In this document: piece after piece, positions 39,101-48,500 of the stretch
Layout: the number at the start of each line of letters is the position of its first letter
Numbering within the stretch: the stretch's first letter is position 1
Origin: Serripes groenlandicus
Lineage: Eukaryota > Mollusca > Bivalvia > Cardiida > Cardiidae
Assembly (NCBI GenBank): GCA_031761405.1
Contig: JASEVX010000007.1
Coordinates: forward strand, 42,362,411 to 42,426,410
Reading direction: 5' to 3'
DNA: 64,000 bases
Program-made: the position numbers and the translations under genes
Notes under the pieces: model-generated
What the model was told of the DNA's origin: nothing
What the model saw: only the letters and a program-made list of their open reading frames with translations
Database searches by the model: none

Positions 39101-39482
39101 TTAACAATTATATTTAGTCAGAAATGGAAATAGTTATGTCAACCGAGTCATTTACTTAAATACATTCACAATTCATGTTTTACAAAATATAAGGGAACAA
39201 ATATGACGAAATATGATTTAAGTAGTATTAAAAGTATTATCTAGCGTTAAGTAAGGTCGGTGAAATAAATAAATTTGACCTAGTTTCGTCCACCTTATCT
39301 AGTCTCCTAATATTTGTTTTTAATTCATCTAGCGTCAACGACTGAGAGGTGTCCCTGTAACTGAGGTGACCTATAAATGGGATGACTTAAACAACATGAG
39401 ATTCTGGGTTTACGGCAACGAGAGAAAGGTCTACTGCCCCGATTATCCACATCAATGCTGCTGTGGATGCGAGATCTTGTAA
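24135..39482 (+). CDS. SSUH2: SSUH2-like protein (ssu-2 homologue), complete, 10 coding exons
   Basis: Joined coding exons: 24135-24147, 26604-26753, 27609-27672, 29069-29198, 30142-30327, 32349-32515, 35007-35099, 36030-36132, 37510-37614, 39333-39482. All introns are GT/AG, every phase joins, and the sum is 1161 nt (386 residues plus TAA). The N-terminus (1-75) is rich in Gly and Pro, with a six-proline run at 58-63. A conserved helical block follows at 76-181. Residues 183-252 hold six CxxC motifs (C183/186, C194/197, C205/208, C227/230, C238/241, C249/252), most as CxxCxGxG, the zinc-binding pattern of DnaJ cysteine-rich domains. The C-terminus carries VPVTEVTY and ends in CCCGCEIL, both characteristic of the SSUH2 family as I know it. 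Length is near the vertebrate proteins (about 350-375). The molecular function of the family is poorly known; worm ssu-2 is named from a suppressor screen. The start is inferred: ATG lies 17 nt after an acceptor with no in-frame stop between, so an upstream coding exon is possible. Confidence 0.92.
25204..25234. other. Perfect 12-bp-arm hairpin
   Basis: cgaaaaaaacca pairs with tggtttttttcg around a 6-base loop. Confidence 0.75.
25230..25600. repeat. Dispersed repeat, partner of 57,580-57,925 in reverse
   Basis: taatatgagtatag, gctacctatttcgggtaaac, ccgacctaagcaaagaaaat and cttgcccttcataaagtact all recur in the opposite orientation 32 kb away. This copy has about 85 extra bases at 25,281-25,367. 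Confidence 0.85.
25655..25742 (-). pseudogene. tRNA-like sequence (SINE head or tRNA pseudogene)
   Basis: On the minus strand: tggtgcagaggtagagcg (A box-like), then ggttcgagtccc (B box), with a weak acceptor stem. It is followed on the minus strand by a short gttgttgtt run. Most likely tRNA-derived and inactive. Confidence 0.5.
26143..26468. repeat. 63-64-bp tandem repeat, about 5 units
   Basis: atatggaccataataattcc recurs five times with ctttaaacttggtcccc between. One unit (at about 26,278) is shorter, lacking the cttggtcccc part. It is in intron 1 of SSUH2. Confidence 0.95.
26604..26753 (+). CDS. SSUH2: SSUH2 exon 2
   Basis: Acceptor ttttttccag ends at 26603 and donor GTAAGT starts at 26754. 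The exon encodes a Gly/Pro-rich stretch (WTPGMGQGPPVDRNAPRG and onward), probably disordered. It is 150 nt and markedly GC-rich against the AT-rich intron. A 63-64-bp tandem array ends about 135 bp upstream. Confidence 0.85.
26838..26970. repeat. 67-bp tandem duplication
   Basis: ttgcacgtacagtgagtgga starts at 26,838 and again at 26,905. I see no differences between the two units, so it is recent. Intron 2 of SSUH2. Confidence 0.95.
27420..27586. mobile_element. TTAA-MITE, decayed, just before SSUH2 exon 3
   Basis: Right half ttatgttttcaaagtcatctg and end gcatgtgggcaaggg. The acceptor follows within about 22 bp. Confidence 0.6.
27609..27672 (+). CDS. SSUH2: SSUH2 exon 3
   Basis: Acceptor cttttcag ends at 27608 and donor GTAAGT starts at 27673. 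The split codon A+TG gives MMM followed by six prolines and QLTGDPPIMTFQ. The exon is 64 nt. A decayed TTAA-MITE end lies about 20 bp upstream of the acceptor. Confidence 0.85.
27963..28461. mobile_element. Putative 499-bp terminal-inverted-repeat element
   Basis: The left end cagtggctaagttcatgacg continues to aactc; its reverse complement, with two or three mismatches, ends at 28,461 (gttcgtcgtgaacttagcc then agtg). I see no clear target duplication and no other copy here. The interior is more GC-rich than the intron around it. Confidence 0.6.
29069..29198 (+). CDS. SSUH2: SSUH2 exon 4
   Basis: Acceptor atgtttag ends at 29068 and donor GTAAGT starts at 29199. The split codon GA+C gives DTANLDANDCKAAMLQFVNE, then CCYGSKPAKEMEILNHLGV. 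This matches the conserved helical block before the cysteine repeats in SSUH2 proteins. It is 130 nt and ends in phase 0. Confidence 0.88.
29912..30127. mobile_element. TTAA-MITE, older copy just before SSUH2 exon 5
   Basis: A near-perfect core palindrome (acaaaaggataaattgctca and complement) at 29,968-30,025, then gtcgtctgctg and the cctgggaaagg end. Confidence 0.72.
30142..30327 (+). CDS. SSUH2: SSUH2 exon 5
   Basis: Acceptor attgtttacag ends at 30141 and donor GTATTT starts at 30328. It is 186 nt in phase 0/0. The protein begins LTLETFGEGRTTKNKSVPYK and includes PPPPWAIPCEP. A TTAA-MITE ends about 14 bp before the acceptor and a 578-bp foldback begins 28 bp after the exon, so the exon is hemmed in by repeats on both sides. 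Confidence 0.88.
30355..30932. repeat. 578-bp foldback (large inverted repeat)
   Basis: The two ends are exact complements over at least 24 bp (ttatggaagccctggaggga and its complement). Inside, the left arm is cttctaacttcatta-type repeats and the right arm is the same in reverse (gaagttagaagtgatg). The arms match well for at least 120 bp and meet near 30,705. It lies in SSUH2 intron 5, 28 bp after exon 5. Confidence 0.93.
31413..31664 (-). mobile_element. tRNA-derived SINE, nearly full length
   Basis: Minus strand: head with ggtgtagaggtagagtccac and B box ggttcgatccc, body with taccaaaaatagtagtaatg, and tail gaaacgccgtgatataac ending in an attaatcaatcaat run. It sits in intron 5 of SSUH2. 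Confidence 0.85.
31748..31947. mobile_element. TTAA-MITE, older copy
   Basis: It starts acactttcccacatac and ends acatatgggaaaggg. The last bases begin the tandem array that follows. Confidence 0.65.
31939..32121. repeat. 37-bp tandem repeat growing from a MITE end
   Basis: About five near-identical units of gggaaagggttgatatatta plus catggaagactaacgat. The first 11 bases of the unit are the MITE terminus. Confidence 0.95.
32349..32515 (+). CDS. SSUH2: SSUH2 exon 6 (cysteine-repeat exon A)
   Basis: Acceptor ttcctcacag ends at 32348 and donor GTATGT starts at 32516. It is 167 nt, phase 0 in and 2 out. It carries four CxxC motifs: CGHCDQRG, CWHCHGHG, CSQCDGRG and CFYCHGSG. These resemble the zinc-binding CxxCxGxG repeats of DnaJ-type proteins. 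All eight cysteines are present. Confidence 0.93.
32595..32939. mobile_element. CAGGGGCGTAGC-ended DNA element, copy 2, intact ends
   Basis: 345 bp with a perfect 12-bp inverted repeat (CAGGGGCGTAGC and GCTACGCCCCTG) and a 5-bp target duplication CAATC (32590-32594, 32940-32944). It lies in SSUH2 intron 6 and has no coding capacity. Confidence 0.92.
33430..33790. repeat. ~38-bp degenerate tandem repeat, about 9 units
   Basis: gtgacaatcggaaccctt with ctaaactcgacacgattt recurs with many substitutions. SSUH2 intron 6. Confidence 0.88.
34540..34985. repeat. 40-bp tandem repeat, about 11 units, up to SSUH2 exon 7
   Basis: gagcttagccgaaggatttc followed by gattgatatatattatttac recurs every 40 bp. 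The array stops about 20 bp before the exon 7 acceptor. Confidence 0.93.
35007..35099 (+). CDS. SSUH2: SSUH2 exon 7 (cysteine-repeat exon B)
   Basis: Acceptor ttttccag ends at 35006 and donor GTAAGT starts at 35100. The split codon AG+T gives S, then CDTCGGDGRITCKKCEGFRM and LRCFIQLTVS. It supplies the fifth and sixth CxxC motifs. A 40-bp tandem array ends just upstream. Confidence 0.9.
35158..35379. mobile_element. TTAA-MITE, older copy
   Basis: It starts tttaaccctggtcc and ends catgtcagaaaggtttaa; acagcagacgattaag in the left half; it begins 59 bp after SSUH2 exon 7. Confidence 0.65.
35564..35876. mobile_element. TTAA-MITE interrupted by a tRNA-like insert
   Basis: MITE left end ccctttcccacgtaac and right end tgtatgtgggaaagggtgaa. 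About 100 bp between 35,598 and 35,700 is foreign and holds the tRNA-like sequence listed next. Confidence 0.65.
35601..35675 (+). pseudogene. tRNA-like sequence inside a MITE
   Basis: tggtagcctagtggtaaagc (A box-like) and cttcgaatcctagtag (B box-like, with a mismatch). The arms do not pair well, so it is a decayed tRNA-derived SINE head rather than a gene. Confidence 0.45.
36030..36132 (+). CDS. SSUH2: SSUH2 exon 8
   Basis: Acceptor atttgacag ends at 36029 and donor GTAGGT starts at 36133. The split codon TT+T gives F, then DNHLDDFILETTDMPDELV and VFEDAQLL. It is 103 nt and ends in phase 0. A minisatellite whose unit repeats the exon end and donor starts here and runs to about 36500. Confidence 0.85.
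36121..36500. repeat. ~38-bp minisatellite whose unit contains the exon 8 donor
   Basis: The unit is about attggtaggtgacacgatcc plus an AT-rich half. The first unit is the real exon end TTATTG plus donor GTAGGT at 36,127-36,138. ttattggtaggt recurs at about 36,267 and attggtaggt at about 36,470; other units have drifted. Confidence 0.8.
36587..36634. other. Perfect hairpin in intron
   Basis: aatagcatttgact pairs with agtcaaatgctatt around a (TA)n loop. Confidence 0.85.
36790..36975. repeat. Dispersed repeat copy
   Basis: acccggatagacacttttcg to cgcgagacggctc. Same family as 13,110-13,290 and 18,400-18,545. Confidence 0.65.
37269..37489. mobile_element. TTAA-MITE, older copy before SSUH2 exon 9
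   Basis: It starts gtaaccctttcccacatac and ends gtatgttggaaaggtttaa. It ends 20 bp before exon 9, so the polypyrimidine tract begins right at the element. Confidence 0.72.
37510..37614 (+). CDS. SSUH2: SSUH2 exon 9
   Basis: Acceptor cttaccataag ends at 37509 and donor GTTTGT starts at 37615. It is 105 nt in phase 0/0, with no start codon of its own. It encodes VWPIVSYPVPQINSNSNRLI, then KSHQGRWPSQRILKQ. It was found because the conserved C-terminal segment would otherwise lack a block; it fits the family pattern of a hydrophobic V-x-P-I-V stretch leading to the RILKQRQ junction. Confidence 0.82.
37660..37795. mobile_element. TTAA-MITE, 3'-truncated
   Basis: ttaacgctttcccatataga then a core with cacaatcttttcaac. 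The right end is missing. Confidence 0.5.
37841..38072. mobile_element. TTAA-MITE, young full-length copy
   Basis: 232 bp, TTAA to TTAA, of the gcac/gtgc palindrome type, like 9,399-9,628. Confidence 0.94.
39333..39482 (+). CDS. SSUH2: SSUH2 exon 10 (terminal coding exon)
   Basis: Acceptor aattcatctag ends at 39332. The 150-nt coding part starts RQRLRGVPVTEVTYKWDDLN, ends YPHQCCCGCEIL, and stops at TAA 39480-39482. The last codons and the stop are part of a degenerate tandem repeat that continues into the 3' UTR. An AATAAA at about 40311 is a possible poly(A) signal, not verified. Confidence 0.9.
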   Translation, partial: RQRLRGVPVTEVTYKWDDLNNMRFWVYGNERKVYCPDYPHQCCCGCEIL

Positions 39483-39760
39483 CGATCATTCTAATTGGAC
39501 AATACTACGGATGGCATCATGTGACTCTTGTAACGATTATTCCAATTAGTTATTTTAACGAACATCCTCATTGGCTCTTATAACGATAATTCAACTTGGT
39601 TAGTACAAAATAACAACACGTAACCAACCATCTCATTGGCATTTGTTTGGCTGGTAGAATATGTTCAACAAGATAACTCATATCTGTATAAAACCTTGGT
39701 AATATTAATATCAATGTGTTCTTGACATACGTTATGTACCAGATGTAAACGATCATTTTA
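39474..39760. repeat. Degenerate tandem repeat that includes the SSUH2 stop codon
   Basis: cttgtaacgatcattctaat recurs as cttgtaacgattattccaat and cttataacgataattcaact. The first unit holds the last codon and the TAA. Confidence 0.7.
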
Positions 39761-40980
39761 ACTGTATTATAGTTATTATTTCTTCATGTTGAAAACGTAT
39801 ACAAAACAAATGATATTTCCAGACCATCTTTTATATTATTTGTCTATACAGGGGTTTGTCAATCATCGGAAACAATGAATGGCCAAGCCTGGGCACGCAA
39901 CTATGACCCCTGGATTGATAACCCTCGTCGTTACTGACCGAGCTATCGGGGCTCTTGACTTTTCAGTGAGCCAAATGTGCAAAATGATTTGAAAGCAAAA
40001 CACAAGGGTTCGAAAGAACATATGTGGCCTATAGATTGAGAAACAGATGGGTGGATAGAAGACGGAGAAGTGATCCCCAGTGCACCACTCTAGCTAGACA
40101 GGCGACACAAAAAAATCCTTACATGTATTAGCTCAAAGGCTGATTTTGCACATCTTCAATTTATGATTGAAATGTAAACCAAGATCAATATAAAATATCC
40201 TGATAATTGAAGACATCAGAATTAAGTTCAAGTGCCAGATCAACCAACCGACTGACCGACAGAGTGATTCAGGTATACTCCTAGTAAATTACGTTTATTG
40301 GGATATAAAAAATAAATTTCAACATCCACAAAGTCTTAACAGCAATTTATTCTCGATTAAATTTACACATTTCATAACAACAAACTTTCAACATTATTGT
40401 ATACAACCCCCTTAGAGAAAGTCTTTCAGATTTTCCCATTAAATAAATTAAAGAAACAAATGATTATCACCAAGCATGAACTGTCAGACCATTAGTGGAA
40501 CACACATGACCCTTGTCAACAATGACTTTTGTCAATCATTGGAAAGATTTAATGCCCAAGCTGGGGTTCCAACAAACGACCTCTGGATCGTCTTTACTGA
40601 CTGAGTAACTGCAGCACACATTCATGTCAGGCAAAAAAGAGTCTAAATGCATACAGGTACATTTGAATGGCGCTCTGCGAAACCCAACCTTATGGCATTT
40701 GCAACAGGTGTATACCTAGATCAGCCAGCACATCCTCGCAGTTTGATCAAGCCCTGCATTGTTCGCTTAATAGTCATAAAAGAACTTCTATAAGACAGTA
40801 TTAAAATAGACCCTTTATCATGGGTATGCAGGCAGCTCTTTTACCACACGCTATGGTTGGTTTTCCTAGAGCACCGCTGGTTTGCATAATCTTACTTAAA
40901 AAGAGTATTCATTATTCGCCCACATAGATTATACCCTTCTCACAAATGTCTGAAAGTCACTTCGACAAGCCTTTATTAAT
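39761..40980. other. Intergenic, no gene recognised
   Basis: Between the convergent SSUH2 and ATRIP genes. It contains a candidate AATAAA at about 40,311 for SSUH2 and a dispersed repeat fragment at 40,670-40,760. Confidence 0.4.
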
Positions 40981-40984
40981 TAAT

Positions 40985-41189
40985 ACTCTCCCACTAGTAG
41001 TCGAGTTTTGACACATCTTCAGCAGACGACTTTTGAAAATAATGTGGCAAAAGGGGAAATTGCTCATATTGAGCAACTTGTCATTTTGCCACTAAGTTTT
41101 CCAAATGTATTCAACACTTATACATTAAATTATAGAGATTTTCAATACTTTTGCCTACTGCAGATATGTTTTATGTCGGAAAGGGTTAA
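40985..41189. mobile_element. TTAA-MITE, older copy
   Basis: tcttcagcagacgac, core aaaaggggaaattgctc with partial complement, and end atgtcggaaagggttaa. Confidence 0.68.
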
Positions 41190-41769
41190 ATTTCTGTAGA
41201 GAAGGTCGTTCTATGATTCATTTCTGTGATCACTATCATGGAACAAACAAAATTATAAATTAATTTATACTTATTCAACATGCTTTTTTCAAATTCGATT
41301 TTGTATGTGACTTCAAGCAAACCATGCATACCGAAGTTTTGTAAAAATAGACTTAACCCTTTTCCTGAAACAGATATTTGACGTCTCTACACAAGACAAC
41401 ATGATAGATAATTATCTCCTTTTCCCACTATGTTTTCAACTCTGAAACAAAATCAAATTTTCAAATCTCCAGATGAAAAAAACCCCACTAAAACCATGAT
41501 ATCAGGTAAAACTTTATCTGTTTCTTAATGGTCTTGTTTTTACTGGTTTCTTTTATTGTTTTTTGATCATTTCCTACTTTTGTATTACTTGACAACATTA
41601 ACCTGATCGGAGGCTGATCCTGACCTTGGTGAAAATGAAGGAACTACCATATGTTCATGAATACTTATCTTTGTCTCATAAATATATATATATAACCATT
41701 GTGTCGTTTCATTTTAATTATTAACAAATTTCATGTATATGTACATTTTAATAATATCAATATTTTCAT

Positions 41770-42064
41770 AAATAGAGGTCAGGATCAGGTTAATGCTGTT
41801 GAGCAATATGTGCATTTTAAAACAAAAGCGCCAAATGTCACAAAATACGACCGTCCTTTTTTTAGGTAATTTCTATAATTAAAGGGCGATAACTCTTGAT
41901 TGACTAAAGCGATATGGCTAGTTATCGAACTTGTCCAAGATATTATGCCAATACACATTCTGACCAAGTTATTTAGCTGACAACATACTAGACACCGTCC
42001 GCCCGCCCGTACGCCGCAGGTAAAACTATAATACGATCCGTTTTGAAAAAACGGGCATATAAAA
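41770..42064 (+). mobile_element. Pearl/Helentron-like element with one internal unit
   Basis: gcgccaaatgtcacaaaata near 41,829, one core unit (ggctagttatcgaacttgtc), then cccgtacgccgcaggtaaaa and a 3' hairpin ccgttttgaaaaaacgg close to the end. Same family as 52,690-53,843. Confidence 0.75.
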
Positions 42065-42218
42065 AACCAACAATACACCATTTCATTAAGTTAACTCTTT
42101 CCTACTTGAAGACACATTTTCACACATTTATAGTAGACCATTTCTCCCACAAAGCTCCCTGTTATTTCATTAAGTTATACTTTCAACTTTCTTCATTCAG
42201 ATGTTTTAAATTTGAAAA

Positions 42219-42375
42219 ACCCTTTCCCACTTGCAAATGCATTTGAGACAGTGTTTTCAACACTCTTCAATACTTACAGTGACAGTCAACTTTCAGTTAA
42301 AGAGATTTTCAATGTTTTCTGTCTAAATGTTTTCAAAGTCTTCAAAGCAGATTTGTTGTATGTGGCAAAGGGTTA
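42219..42375. mobile_element. TTAA-MITE, internally deleted
   Basis: aaccctttcccacttgc to gtatgtggcaaagggttaa, 157 bp. It lacks the core palindrome and lies 75 bp past the ATRIP stop. Confidence 0.65.
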
Positions 42376-42450
42376 ATGGACAGAATAATATCTGTATCAT
42401 GCTTTCAATTTGGATGAGTCTAAAAACGTTATAGCTGGTATTGGATTATG

Positions 42451-42542
42451 TCATTCTCGATCTTCATTCATATCTGTATCACTATCAGGGGAGAGCTCAG
42501 AATCATCCTGATTGAAGTCCCAAAGATCTTGTAACGCTGTTA
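42451..42542 (-). CDS. ATRIP: ATRIP terminal coding exon
   Basis: Acceptor tatttcag. The split codon T+TA gives L, then TALQDLWDFNQDDSELSPDS, ending DMNEDRE and TGA (42453-42451). A helix followed by an acidic tail is how vertebrate ATRIP ends. Confidence 0.91.
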
Positions 42543-45500
42543 CTGAAATAAACAAGGAAATAATGGATACTCCCCTAACCAATAGGTCTTAACTCTTTTA
42601 ACCCTTTCCCACATGCAGTCGGTAGCAGATGACTTTTAAAAACATTATGGCAAGAGGAGCAAGAGCGCCGCAAGTGTACTCCAATGCTCATCTGCTCTTT
42701 CTAAGTTGAAAAAGGGGCATTCCTGAATAATAATTGAAGCCAGAGTTATGTGACTTGGTAAAGACATGCATATTGTTCCTGGGAACATGTTACCAAGTTT
42801 CATCTGAAAATGTTGAATGTTTTTTGAGTAATGAGTTAAGGTTACAGTTTTGTGACAAAGCGGAAGATGACACCAAGGGTAGCACAATAACCAACTTTTT
42901 TCGAGCTAAAAATGATGAACAATTTCTTCTTTTGACATATTGTTTCAGATTTTTCATAAGATTTATACGGGAAAGCACTAAAACATTTTTACCTAAACAA
43001 GCTTGTAATATGCAAATGTCCTACTGAATCTTCCAATAGTTTCAATAAATTCAAGCCAGAAGTTTCTGAGAAACAGCTTGGCAACAAAAAACCAAACAAA
43101 TTGTTTCATAAATAAACATGCCAAATATATATCTTGATTAACAAGAGCACCGCGTACGGCACAAAACATGGTCAAAAACCTGAGCTAAACAAAAAACCTT
43201 AACCTTACGTTTTGAAGTTTTAAGTGAAACAAATAAAGATTTCCAGCTATATACTTTTATTATTTAACATATTATGATTATGTTTATGAAGTTTAGTGAC
43301 TTTAACAGAAGTAGTTTGTTAGAAAACAGAAAAAAAGCTGAGCTGAACAAAAAACCTTAACCGGACGACCACGCCGCCGCCGACGACGACGCCAGGGTCA
43401 TGACAATAGCTCTCGTTTTTTTCAAAAGTCGAGCTAAAAATAGCGAAAAATGGACATTATGAGGAATTTCTTCCCATAATATTTTATTCTCCGTCTACAA
43501 AATATGCTACCATTTATCAAGCTTTTCCATTATTTTCTACTTACGCTTTCAATTTAGAAGAGTATTATAATACCCATATTAGACAAATTGTATACTTACA
43601 TGCACTTTCGCACTTTTCTGCTGGCAACAGTTTCACAATCTGACTCATTCCACAAATCAACATAACATAGTAATGCTGGGCTGGTTCATGTCTACTAACA
43701 AATTCCTGGTCATGTTGTGACATTAAATGCAATAACAGTAAACCATTCTCAAGAATATCCAGACAGGTTCCTTGGACATTTTCTGACTGGATCTCTGTTG
43801 TAATGTTTCTAATACCAGTTACTCTATGGCCTTTTCTATGCTTTCTGTAAATCTTCAACACTCTATACAGGAGAATAACAATACATTTCACTACCTGTAA
43901 ATATAAGTATCTATGAGATCAAGAATACAAACAACCAGCAAATGACAATTGGCAAGTAGTAATTAGCAATTCGAGAGATTTCCCATATTTCTCCTAGACT
44001 TTTTCAAAGTCGTCTGCAGCTCAATCTCTATATGGGAAAGGGTTATGTGGGTTTCAAAACATAGTAGTGATCCCTTAGTGCCAACCTGCACAGAGAGAGT
44101 GTTCAAAGGAAGGTTTGACGGACGGAAGGACGGACAGCGGAGTAATTATCCTTATGTTTCATCAACACAAACTAAAAGGATCCAGCTGTTCTTACTCCTG
44201 TCTCCAGTATGTAACTTCTGCATTGGTTGCATTTTTCAAAAACATGTATGGCCAGATTTTCCATGTTGTCTTGCAGCAGTTCTCATTTAAACGGATCTAA
44301 CATACAATATCATTGCTTTCCAAATACGAGGTTTACACCAAAGAGGCATCTACGAAGAATATAAATGCACAGCTCAAAGGCATCTTGTTTATACCCTTCT
44401 GCTTTGGCATTTCATAAAGGGCCATACAAATTAGTGGAGCTTTACGAGTTGTTTTCCATCTTAATTTTCCTAAAATGTGTAGACTAATGGGAGTTTAATG
44501 CAGTAATCATTTCTATTATATTATTAGTTCTTGGCTTCCTCGCACCTGTACTCCAAACATCATTCTACCCATGCAACTGGCTACCTTCCCACAATCAAAG
44601 GTTGTTAGCTGTACACAGACAGCAAAAACTTTAGTAAGGCTGTGCATATGCAAAGACTCAAACAAGTTTTCCCGATATGTAGATGAAACAAGACCACATT
44701 TTGTGTAATGTGGCGCAAAAAAGTAAACACTTACCTCAGCACTACACTGACAATCTGAGTCCATGAGTATCAAAATACCACCTTTATGGGAACATGCTAT
44801 GTAAAATATACTCTCTATAACCTGTAAATATATGTATACTGTTAAATATTTCACTGCTTAATAGTTACGAGTTTAAACACCTTTTAATGGTGTTGTAGTT
44901 AAATCAAGCCTGCCAGCTCAAGTAACATGATTTCTGGCTTTCACATACCTGTACTGCATACAAAATACTTCCCAGGAAGGCAAACTTTCTAGACTATTAT
45001 GCCCATTGGTCGAATTGACAATTGATGCTAATCACAATGAACGAATGAACAAACCGTGAATTGAATTCACCACCACTGGATTGATAGTCCCCCCCACTAA
45101 ATCTGCTCCAACCTTTTCTAAAACATATTGTATTTTGTTGTTTTACAACAAAACTTTGAAATTGTATATCATATTCTTGTAAAATGAGCCAACTGTAAGG
45201 GGAGGGACTAAATAACATTATATGTAATAAATTGCTTTTTATTTTATTATAAGATGAAGCATGGTAATCAATATTAATACATTTCTAGACAAAACAACTT
45301 TTGAATTTTAAATTTTTCAGTTACACTGCCTCCATCATGATTTCCTAAAGTTTCAATAAAGGGTCACCTGAGTCCTCACATCCTTGGTCAACAGCTTTAA
45401 TGTAGCTCCTTTAAAAATTTATGTTTTACTACTATAACGTCCATTTGCCTTTGTCTGATACGGGAGCCGAGATTTAGCAAGAACCGCTTTCATCTAAATT

Positions 45501-48500
45501 CAATAAGGAAATGGAACATGGAGGTAACAATCATTTAATATCCAGCTTAATCTTATTTCACATTTGAAAATTTCGAGAAAAAAGGTTACAAACTTACGTA
45601 CCAATTTGATAATGGATAAGGTATAATCGTTTTCTCTCTCAATATAGCTTTTACGTCCTATCCCAATGGTATATATAGACAGCAAAACACAACCTGTAAT
45701 CAAAACAAATAAATACCCAAAACAAATAAATACCCAGTAGATTCATCTGAATTTTAAACCATTTCCTGCATACACCACTTCTGCAGCAAACAGCTATCAA
45801 AACATCTAGTTACAAATACAGAAAATATGAATTATGAAATATGCATTGTCAGCAGATGTATTAGACTGTCTGCATGTACCTTTCCCAACATACAACAAAT
45901 CTGCAGCAGACAACTTTGAAATTATTTTTTGGCAAAAATGGGGAAAATCTCAATAAATAATGGTTTAATTATTGAATGAAGGTGAAAAATAATGAGCAAT
46001 TTCTGCTTTTGCCACAATGTTTTCAAAAGTAGTCTGCTGCAGATGCATCAGAATGTGTCAACAAGAGGGAAAGAGTTAAGGCACCACACCACAAACTAAT
46101 CAATATTTTCAGAATGAGAGCGATGATTGCTCTGTATCATTCACCTGACTTTTACATACATTGAGCATAGAATGGCTCATCATGTTGGATCGAGCTGCGA
46201 TAGCTCAGTCTATATCTACAAGGCTATCAATCCAGGTGCTGTCAGTTCAATGACCAAAGTCATTTGTTTTCGCCAAATGGGCTACATCGAGTATGTGGGA
46301 AGGTAGGAAAGTTGAGTGAAAAAAATCAGGACTGAAATATCCTTGATCTTTAACCCCCATCAATCAATCACCATGTTTGGGCTTCATTGTATATGGTAGT
46401 AATGTAATCTTTATTAAAACTTAAAACTGAAACATTTTTACTTTATTTACTTTTATTTATTTTCCACAGAAGCCAATAACACATAACAACATAAGCTTCC
46501 TGTGGTCACAGTCCCGGCAAGTAAACAATTACCTGTAGCATTAGAACATAATGTTGACACGACCAGTTTACTTTTACACAGAGCCTTGAACAACATGAGA
46601 CCGTGTAACACAAAACTGGGTTCCTCCTCGTTCTCCACACAGTGTTGTAATACGTCATCAGTCATCACAGACAATAAACTGTAAAATAGAACAAAGTTGT
46701 GTGAGACCAAGTGGGGTGTCATTGTGGGGATATCATTAACCCTTTCCCTCATATAAACGCTTTCTGATGCCTCTGCAGCAGACAGCTTTTTGAAAACATA
46801 GTGACAAAAGAAGAAATTGCTCAGAACGAGCAATTTCTCCTTATGTCACAATGTTTTCCACTTTTAGTCATAGGTTATCCATTCAATTATAGAGATTTTC
46901 TACTTTTTGTCAAAATATGTTCAAAGTCGTCTGCTGCAGAATTGTTGTATGAGGGAAAGGGTTAAGACTGATGCATTGGTGTCCGACTAAATAATATTGG
47001 TAGTATATCTATATATTGGTAATTTAGCCAGGCTGTGATATAACTGAAATACTGTGTGAATACGTATGTGAGCATGTGCATATGTAAAGACTATCTAAAA
47101 GCCTCATTTGAGCATTTTTTCTCACAATCTTTTTTCAAAACGTTGTCTTCAGAAGGTTATATATTTATCTGAAGTTATATTTTGGAAATGTTTGAATAAA
47201 CTTCTGCAGTGGTTTCAAATGTGTTCTTTTTCAGGAAAAGGGTTAACGTTTCATTTCTGTTTGCATGACCATAGCAGAGAATTATTAAAAGCATTTTTGG
47301 AATAGATATTTACTCTTTTTTTTTGTTCCTTTTCTAAAGATGCTTTTAACTCAGTTATATCTTATGTTATCTGAAGTTTTAACCCTTCCCCACATACAAC
47401 AAATTTGCAGGAGACGACTTTGAAGAAATTTAGTAAAACAAATATGGGAAATCTCTATAAATGAAGGTATTAACGAAAAATAGTTGTTTTAAGCAATTTC
47501 TCCTTTTGCCACAATGTAGTTGTCTGCTGCAGATGCGTCAAAATGCCTCTATAGGTGGGAAAGGGTTAATTTGGAAGAGAATAAGTAATTGGCCAACGGT
47601 TTAATTGCTTACCTGATATGATATTTACTGTGTCATCTGACTTGAAAACATCAGACTAAGAATATGTAACATTCACAAAAATAGAAGATTGATCAGGATA
47701 CACAGTTAAAAGCATTGAGGAAAAAGAAGAAATTAATAATTATAGGAACTTTCCTTTTTTTCCACATTGTTTTCAAAAGTCTTCTGTGGCAAAAGAATGC
47801 TAAGGCATCAGAAAAGCCTGTTTCAGGATAACGGTTGACCCTTTCCCACTTACAACAAATCTGCAGCAGATGACTTTGAAAAGGACTAAACAATAATATG
47901 GTATTTCTCTATAAATTTAATTATTGACTTGAGTTAAAACATTGTGACAAAAGGAGAAATTAATCATCTGTAGAAATTTCACCTTTGTCAACATTTTACA
48001 TAATGTTGTGTGCTTCAGATGAGTAAAAATGTGTATGTAAAGTGGGAGATGGCTTATAACCAGACAAGCTTTTACTCACCTATTAACATCAGAACCTTGC
48101 GAATGCTTTGCTAAAATCTCTAGAATAGTTAAACTTGATTCTACCACTTCTTTATTGGACAATTGTCCCTGGAAAAAATAAATAAATTGGGTAGCTTGAG
48201 TGAAAATGAAGGATAACTGCATATGCCAGCATTTAAGTCTCAGGCATGCCTGTGTTTATGTACAGTTGCATCCGATTCTTCACTTTCTGCATTCTGATGA
48301 AAATTAACTCTTATCCTTCTATACACTGACTTTAATCAACATAAACCCTTTCCCATATACAACAAATCTGCAGACGACTTTGAAAACATAGTGATAAAAA
48401 TCAGAAAATTCACCTTGGCCACAATGTTTTCAAAAGTCGTCTGCTGCTATTGCGTAATAAAGCGACTGCAGGTGGGAAAGGGTTAACATATGTTGGATGG

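Noticed and set aside
44045..44300. Two overlapping plus-strand open frames
   Set aside because: They cover a dispersed repeat end (ggacggaaggacggacagcg) antisense to an ATRIP intron, without splice or homology support.
46453..46833. 126-codon minus-strand frame taken as one gene
   Set aside because: Only 46533-46678 is a real ATRIP exon. The rest is MITE sequence upstream and intron read-through downstream.
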